This document shows, piece after piece, positions 21,904 through 24,800 of a DNA stretch of 24,800 bases. The notes below the pieces were generated by a model. That model searched no databases, was not told the DNA's origin, and saw nothing but the letters and a program-made list of their open reading frames with translations. The stretch comes from JABICX01 sp964528765 (GTDB lineage Archaea > Nanobdellota > Nanobdellia > UBA10117 > JABICX01). Position 1 is the first letter of the stretch; every line of letters begins with the position of its first letter. The stretch is from positions 1 through 24,800 of the forward strand of contig CAZGVA010000012.1 in NCBI GenBank assembly GCA_964528765.1. The letters are read 5' to 3'. A program made the translations under genes and the position numbers.

Positions 21904-22407
21904 TTATTTCTTTTCCTCTTTTACTTTAACTTCGACAACAGGTTTTTCTTCGGTTTTTTTAGGTGTTGCTTTAGTTTTTTTAGAGATTCCTAATATTTTA
22001 TTTGAAGTATTATCTAATAATGCTTGACCTTGCGGTGTGACGATTCTACCTTTTGAACCTTTTTTAGCTTGTTGAACTAACTCTGCTTTTTCAAGTTGCT
22101 GTAGCATTGTGCGAATTAATTTACCTGAAGCTTTATAGAAACGATTTGGTTTTACTCCTCTGTTTTTTCTTCCACCATATTTAGTTCTTAATTTTGATAC
22201 TCCAACAGGACCATCTTTATATAAAGTTCTTAAAATTGCAGCGGAACGAATTTGCCACCAATTTTTTTGAATAGGTGGTCTTTCAACATGAGCACCACTT
22301 TTGACAAATTTAGCCCAATCAGGCATAGATAATTCAGGATTTTTAGCTAATTCTGCAGCTACTTTTTCTATTAACGTCATTGGTTCGACATTATGTATTG
22401 ATGCCAT
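21904..22407 (-). CDS. rps19e: 30S ribosomal protein eS19 with charged tail
   Basis: The small-subunit ribosomal protein eS19, a winged-helix-like protein needed for late 30S assembly. Recognisable phrases are MPDWAKFVKSGAHVERPPIQ (28-47), NWWQIRSAAILRTLYKDGPVG (49-69), KLRTKYGGRKNRGVKP (72-87) and a C-terminal helix GKLIRTMLQQLEKAELV. Residues beyond about 145 are a Lys/Glu/Pro-rich extension. It is the first gene of the eS19-eL39-eL31 series. The promoter ATTTAAAAAT lies 25 bases before the ATG and overlaps the stop of the membrane-protein gene upstream. Confidence 0.95.
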   Translation of the reverse strand: MASIHNVEPMTLIEKVAAELAKNPELSMPDWAKFVKSGAHVERPPIQKNWWQIRSAAILRTLYKDGPVGVSKLRTKYGGRKNRGVKPNRFYKASGKLIRTMLQQLEKAELVQQAKKGSKGRIVTPQGQALLDNTSNKILGISKKTKATPKKTEEKPVVEVKVKEEKK

Positions 22408-22426
22408 TCAGAAATCGCATTTGACC

Positions 22427-22436
22427 ATTTAAAAAT
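22427..22436 (-). promoter_or_regulatory. TATA box of the eS19-eL39-eL31 operon
   Basis: ATTTAAAAAT is centred 25 bases before the eS19 ATG, implying a leaderless message. It includes the stop codon of the upstream gene (22429-22431), showing how tightly the genome is packed. Confidence 0.6.
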
Positions 22437-22767
22437 GTTGTGATATGTAATAAATTAACAAGAAAATAATTGTATGTGTTAAGAAAAAAATAATATGATG
22501 CTTAAATTTTTGTTTGATTCCATATAAGCTTGAAAGTAATAAACTTATTGTGAATATAAGAATTGCTCTTGATTCAAAATTAAGTGTAAATGGTGAATAA
22601 TTAAATAATGCTAGGCCCGTGATTGCTGAAAAAATAACCCAATATCTATATTTTTTATTTACTTTCTTTGCAATCCAAGAAATTTCTTCTTTTGTATATT
22701 TGAATAAAAAGAATCCTATGAGCCAACCAGTTCCCGCCAAAATTCCAGTTATTGCCGTATTTAGCAT
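22429..22767 (-). CDS. small integral membrane protein
   Basis: A 112-residue protein with four likely membrane helices (about 4-24, 44-60, 67-84 and 92-110), joined by short basic loops (KYTKEEISWIAKKVNKKYRY, GIKQKFKHH). I do not recognise the family. It lies upstream of the eS19 operon on the same strand and faces the HemK2-type gene. Only 32 bases separate the two start codons, with a minus-strand TATA-like CTTATATTCA about 25 bases before this ATG. Confidence 0.7.
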   Translation of the reverse strand: MLNTAITGILAGTGWLIGFFLFKYTKEEISWIAKKVNKKYRYWVIFSAITGLALFNYSPFTLNFESRAILIFTISLLLSSLYGIKQKFKHHIIFFLTHTIIFLLIYYISQHF

Positions 22768-22799
22768 AAATCCTTTAAAGTCAATTGAATATAAGCATT

Positions 22800-23363
22800 A
22801 TGCAAATTAAGGTAATGGATACAGTTTATGAACCAATGGAAGATTCTAAATTAATACAAAATGAAGTTCAAAAAAGAGCAAAAGATAAGATTGTTTTAGA
22901 TATTGGTTGTGGTTCAGGTATTCAGGCAATTTCGGCTGCACTTTCCGGAGCAGCAGAAATATATGCAAGTGATATTAATCCGCGAGCAGTTATGTGTACA
23001 AGAGAAAATGCCAAAAATAACAAAGCGGAAATACATGTTTTTGAATCAAATTTATTTGAGAAAGCTCCTAAGAAAAAATTTGATTTAGTTATTTTTAATC
23101 CACCATATTTACCTTCAGATGGATATAATGATGATTTGAGATGGTCTGGTGGTTATGAAGGCATTGAGATTATTTTAGATTTTTTCGATCAAGCAACAGA
23201 TTTTTTAACTGAGCGTGCGGAAATTTTATTTATTTTTAGTTCTCATGCAAATCAAGAGAAGTTAAAGAAAGTTTTAGATATTATGGGTTTTAATTTGAGA
23301 GTTTTGCAAACTAAGCGAATTTTTTTTGAAGAGATTCATTTAGGACTTGCAACCCTTCAATGA
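22800..23363 (+). CDS. HemK2/Mtq2-type protein-(glutamine-N5) methyltransferase
   Basis: A 187-residue class I methyltransferase that in archaea and eukaryotes modifies the GGQ glutamine of the peptide release factor. VYEPMEDSKL (9-18) is the family's opening motif, DIGCGSGIQAI (34-44) binds S-adenosylmethionine, and NPPYLP (100-105) is the NPPY catalytic motif that holds the target amide. There is no N-terminal substrate domain, unlike bacterial PrmC, which fits the HemK2 type that works with a Trm112 partner. I use the ATG at 22800 since TTTAAAG (22774-22780) is centred about 23 bases before it. A TTG at 22785 and an ATG at 22815 are alternatives. Confidence 0.88.
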   Translation: MQIKVMDTVYEPMEDSKLIQNEVQKRAKDKIVLDIGCGSGIQAISAALSGAAEIYASDINPRAVMCTRENAKNNKAEIHVFESNLFEKAPKKKFDLVIFNPPYLPSDGYNDDLRWSGGYEGIEIILDFFDQATDFLTERAEILFIFSSHANQEKLKKVLDIMGFNLRVLQTKRIFFEEIHLGLATLQ

Positions 23364-23370
23364 TAAACAC

Positions 23371-23380
23371 TCTTTATATT
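23371..23380 (+). promoter_or_regulatory. TATA box for the structured RNA
   Basis: TCTTTATATT lies just after the stop of the methyltransferase gene. It predicts a transcription start near 23400, exactly where the base-paired, GC-richer stretch begins. Confidence 0.55.
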
Positions 23381-23401
23381 GTAGCAGATGTACTTATTTT
23401 C

Positions 23402-23660
23402 ATAAAGGGCAAACCAAGTGGGTTAGATGGTTATGAAGTCACATCCGTGATAGATCACTAGCTGGGGATTGAGGGCAACTGTTGGTTACTCAAAAGCACT
23501 CTGCGGAGAATGTAGGCCTATGAAACTCCGTGGGTAGCTTCTTTATTACAAACATCTCTCAGTTTTCGGAAAGGTTCCAAAGCGTGGAATTTGAGTTACC
23601 GAAAGGGTTGAAAGCTTCCATGTTAGGAGAATTTCCCATTTGGGCCTATAACCTTTTTCT
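23402..23660 (+). ncRNA. structured non-coding RNA of unassigned family
   Basis: This fills most of a 344-base gene-free interval, and no reading frame of note spans it. Its GC content is clearly higher than the surrounding genes. A closing helix pairs 23414-23422 (CCAAGTGGG) with 23634-23642 (CCCATTTGG), supported by AGG/CCT pairing outside and ATG/CAT with GAAG/CTTC pairing inside. Hairpins inside are GTGAT/ATCAC (23447-23458), CGGAG/CTCCG (23504-23530), and TTTTCGG/CCGAAAG (23563-23605), which encloses TTCC/GGAA (23575-23589). A T-tract with a small stem (CTTTTT, CTT, AAAAAG, 23653-23667) follows. A TATA box precedes it. Size suits an SRP RNA or RNase P RNA, but I could not find the SRP helix 8 motif (GGAA loop with AGCA) or the RNase P conserved regions, so the family is left open. 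Confidence 0.6.
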
Positions 23661-23707
23661 TAAAAAGAAACTTATTTGAGACTGAGAAAAATCTTTCAAA
23701 CGTTTGT

Positions 23708-24385
23708 TTATAATATCTTTTTATGAAATTCATCAAAATAAATTGTCATTGGTTTTTTCATTCTATCACGATATAAACCCATTTTGAAATAAAATTTTCC
23801 AGTTGATGGATAACCATATTTTGCAACATATGCAGTTATGCCACCGTAATCTACAATCTGTTTTTTATTCATCCATATTTTAACAAATCCATATTTTTTT
23901 CGTGTAAATTTTATATTAAATATCAAATCAATCCAATTTCCCCTAATTTCTTTTTTTGTGCTGAATATCTTAATTTTTTTTCTAGTTGTCTGTAATGTAA
24001 TGTAAAATTCACCTGCAACATATCTAATTGCAAGTATTGGATTATCTACTTGAGCATTATTTTTTTCATCATTTTGTTTCCATTGTGCTAAAACTAATCT
24101 TGTTGATACAATTGGAAAGTTTCTTGGGAGATACAGGCTAAATGCATATTCATATATCTCATTTTCTTGAGGGCCGAGTTTTTTATTTTCAAGAAGTTCA
24201 TCTCGTTCAGTTTTTCTATTTTTTGATGCACAATCACCTTCATTAATCGTTATTTGAATAGCATTTCCGCTTTTCCTTACAATGTTTGATTGAAACTTAA
24301 CTGAATCTGGTTTGAATTTTTTAGTTTTCCAAATAGCACTTAATAACGGTCCTTCAAAATTATCATGCAGTTCTTTAGAATTCAT
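23708..24385 (-). CDS. polysaccharide lyase-like protein (heparin lyase I-type fold)
   Basis: The 225-residue protein follows the pattern of the PF14099 polysaccharide lyase family, a beta-jelly-roll that cleaves uronic-acid-containing polysaccharides by elimination. Fitting features in order are the charged segment TERDELLE (59-66), YEYAFSLYLP (78-87), LAQWKQ (99-104, the QW motif), a WIDLIFNIKF strand (151-160), GFVKIWMN (166-173), and YFKMGLYRDR (199-208) followed by IYFDEF. No signal peptide is visible, unusual for an enzyme acting on extracellular sugar polymers. It has its own AT-rich promoter (about 24402-24415) and lies convergent to the structured RNA. Catalytic residues cannot be assigned with confidence; a sugar-binding protein of the same fold is possible. 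Confidence 0.7.
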   Translation of the reverse strand: MNSKELHDNFEGPLLSAIWKTKKFKPDSVKFQSNIVRKSGNAIQITINEGDCASKNRKTERDELLENKKLGPQENEIYEYAFSLYLPRNFPIVSTRLVLAQWKQNDEKNNAQVDNPILAIRYVAGEFYITLQTTRKKIKIFSTKKEIRGNWIDLIFNIKFTRKKYGFVKIWMNKKQIVDYGGITAYVAKYGYPSTGKFYFKMGLYRDRMKKPMTIYFDEFHKKIL

Positions 24386-24427
24386 ATAACATCTATCTTG
24401 TTATAATATTTATAATTACTGTAAGAA

Positions 24428-24800
24428 TTATTTTTTCTTGCGCGAGGTTTTCTTTAACGGTTTGTGTATAATTATTTGGCTTTTCATAATTGTAGAATTT
24501 GGAATCATAATCATGTTGCCATCTTCACTTGTTAAGGTTGTTTCAGTAAGTGAAATTTCTTGGACCTTGCCAGTTACATTTATAACCGTTATATTATCGC
24601 CTTTGTTGATTTTGTTTATAGAAATTACGTATATTCCAGAAATTATGTTTGGTATAAAATCTTTGAGACTAAGAAATACTGTTAAAATTATTATTAATAT
24701 TAAGCTTACAAAAATTATATTTAGAATTATTGGTGTTATGCCTAAGTAATTTAGTCCAAAAATTCCTGAACCAATATAAATCACATATTTTATGGTGTTT
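24428..24800 (-). CDS. MscS-family mechanosensitive channel (partial, N-terminus beyond window)
   Basis: The C-terminal part of a small-conductance mechanosensitive channel. Two hydrophobic stretches (GIFGLNYLGITPIILNIIFV, then LILIIILTVFLSLKDFIPNI) correspond to the last membrane helices. The cytoplasmic beta domain follows, with INKGDNITVINVTGKVQEIS and LTETTLTSEDGNMIMIPNS typical of the family (gating-linked G.V..I....T....DG.....PN pattern). The protein ends soon after that domain with KKTSRKKK, so the usual alpha-beta vestibule domain is missing, as in some short archaeal forms. The frame is open to the window edge. The GTG at 24784 is probably internal rather than the true start. Confidence 0.9.
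   Translation of the reverse strand, partial: NTIKYVIYIGSGIFGLNYLGITPIILNIIFVSLILIIILTVFLSLKDFIPNIISGIYVISINKINKGDNITVINVTGKVQEISLTETTLTSEDGNMIMIPNSTIMKSQIIIHKPLKKTSRKKK

Noticed and set aside
23402..23660. RNase P RNA or SRP RNA
   Set aside because: Size and context fit, but I could not find the RNase P conserved regions or the SRP helix 8 GGAA/AGCA motif on either strand, so I kept the call generic.

Overview
The window is AT-rich DNA from an archaeon. The evidence is a dense set of archaeal/eukaryote-type information genes: SRP54, FtsY, RNA polymerase subunits Rpo4 and Rpo7, Spt4, ribosomal proteins eS19, eS24, eS31, eL20/LX, eL21, eL31 and eL39, prefoldin alpha, aIF6, deoxyhypusine synthase, TrmY and an Fcf1-type PIN protein. 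Small genes, very tight packing and many orphan proteins suggest a DPANN lineage (Woesearchaeota/Pacearchaeota-like). That placement is an inference; no 16S gene is present.

Layout. (1) 1-2753, minus strand: an NAD-precursor operon with aspartate dehydrogenase (cut by the window edge), a small zinc-finger protein, nicotinate phosphoribosyltransferase and an orphan. The genes overlap by a few bases, have strong Shine-Dalgarno sites, and lie behind a TATA box with a palindromic candidate operator. (2) 2982-7558, minus: a small secreted protein, then a translation/transcription cluster (trmY, Fcf1-like PIN, Rpo7, Spt4, eS24, eS31, deoxyhypusine synthase). A radical SAM gene sits inside it, right after an unusually short PIN gene. 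(3) 7604-11108: coaBC coupled to an amidohydrolase, and divergently an AbrB-PhoU regulator coupled to a methyltransferase. (4) 11105-12340, minus: two FHA domains followed by a domain resembling phosphothreonine/phosphoserine lyases (OspF/SpvC and the lyase domain of class III/IV lanthionine synthetases). This is the most striking gene here. (5) 12463-19030: DUF655, Rpo4, eL21, SRP54 and FtsY on the minus strand, interleaved with three orphan genes on the plus strand, and an M23 peptidase directly behind ftsY. (6) 19080-22407, minus: the archaeal eS19-eL39-eL31-aIF6-LX-prefoldin alpha series, followed by a phosphoribosyltransferase-like protein. (7) 22429-24800: a small membrane protein, a HemK2-type methyltransferase, a roughly 255-nt structured RNA candidate of higher GC, a polysaccharide-lyase-like protein and the end of an MscS channel.

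Expression signals are consistent across the window. First genes of transcription units have a TTTAAAAA-like TATA box centred about 25 bases before the start codon, which implies leaderless mRNAs. Several genes inside operons (coaBC and the NAD operon) instead have GGAGGT sites. Several divergent gene pairs share or interlock their TATA boxes. No tRNA, rRNA, CRISPR array, insertion sequence or integrase was seen.
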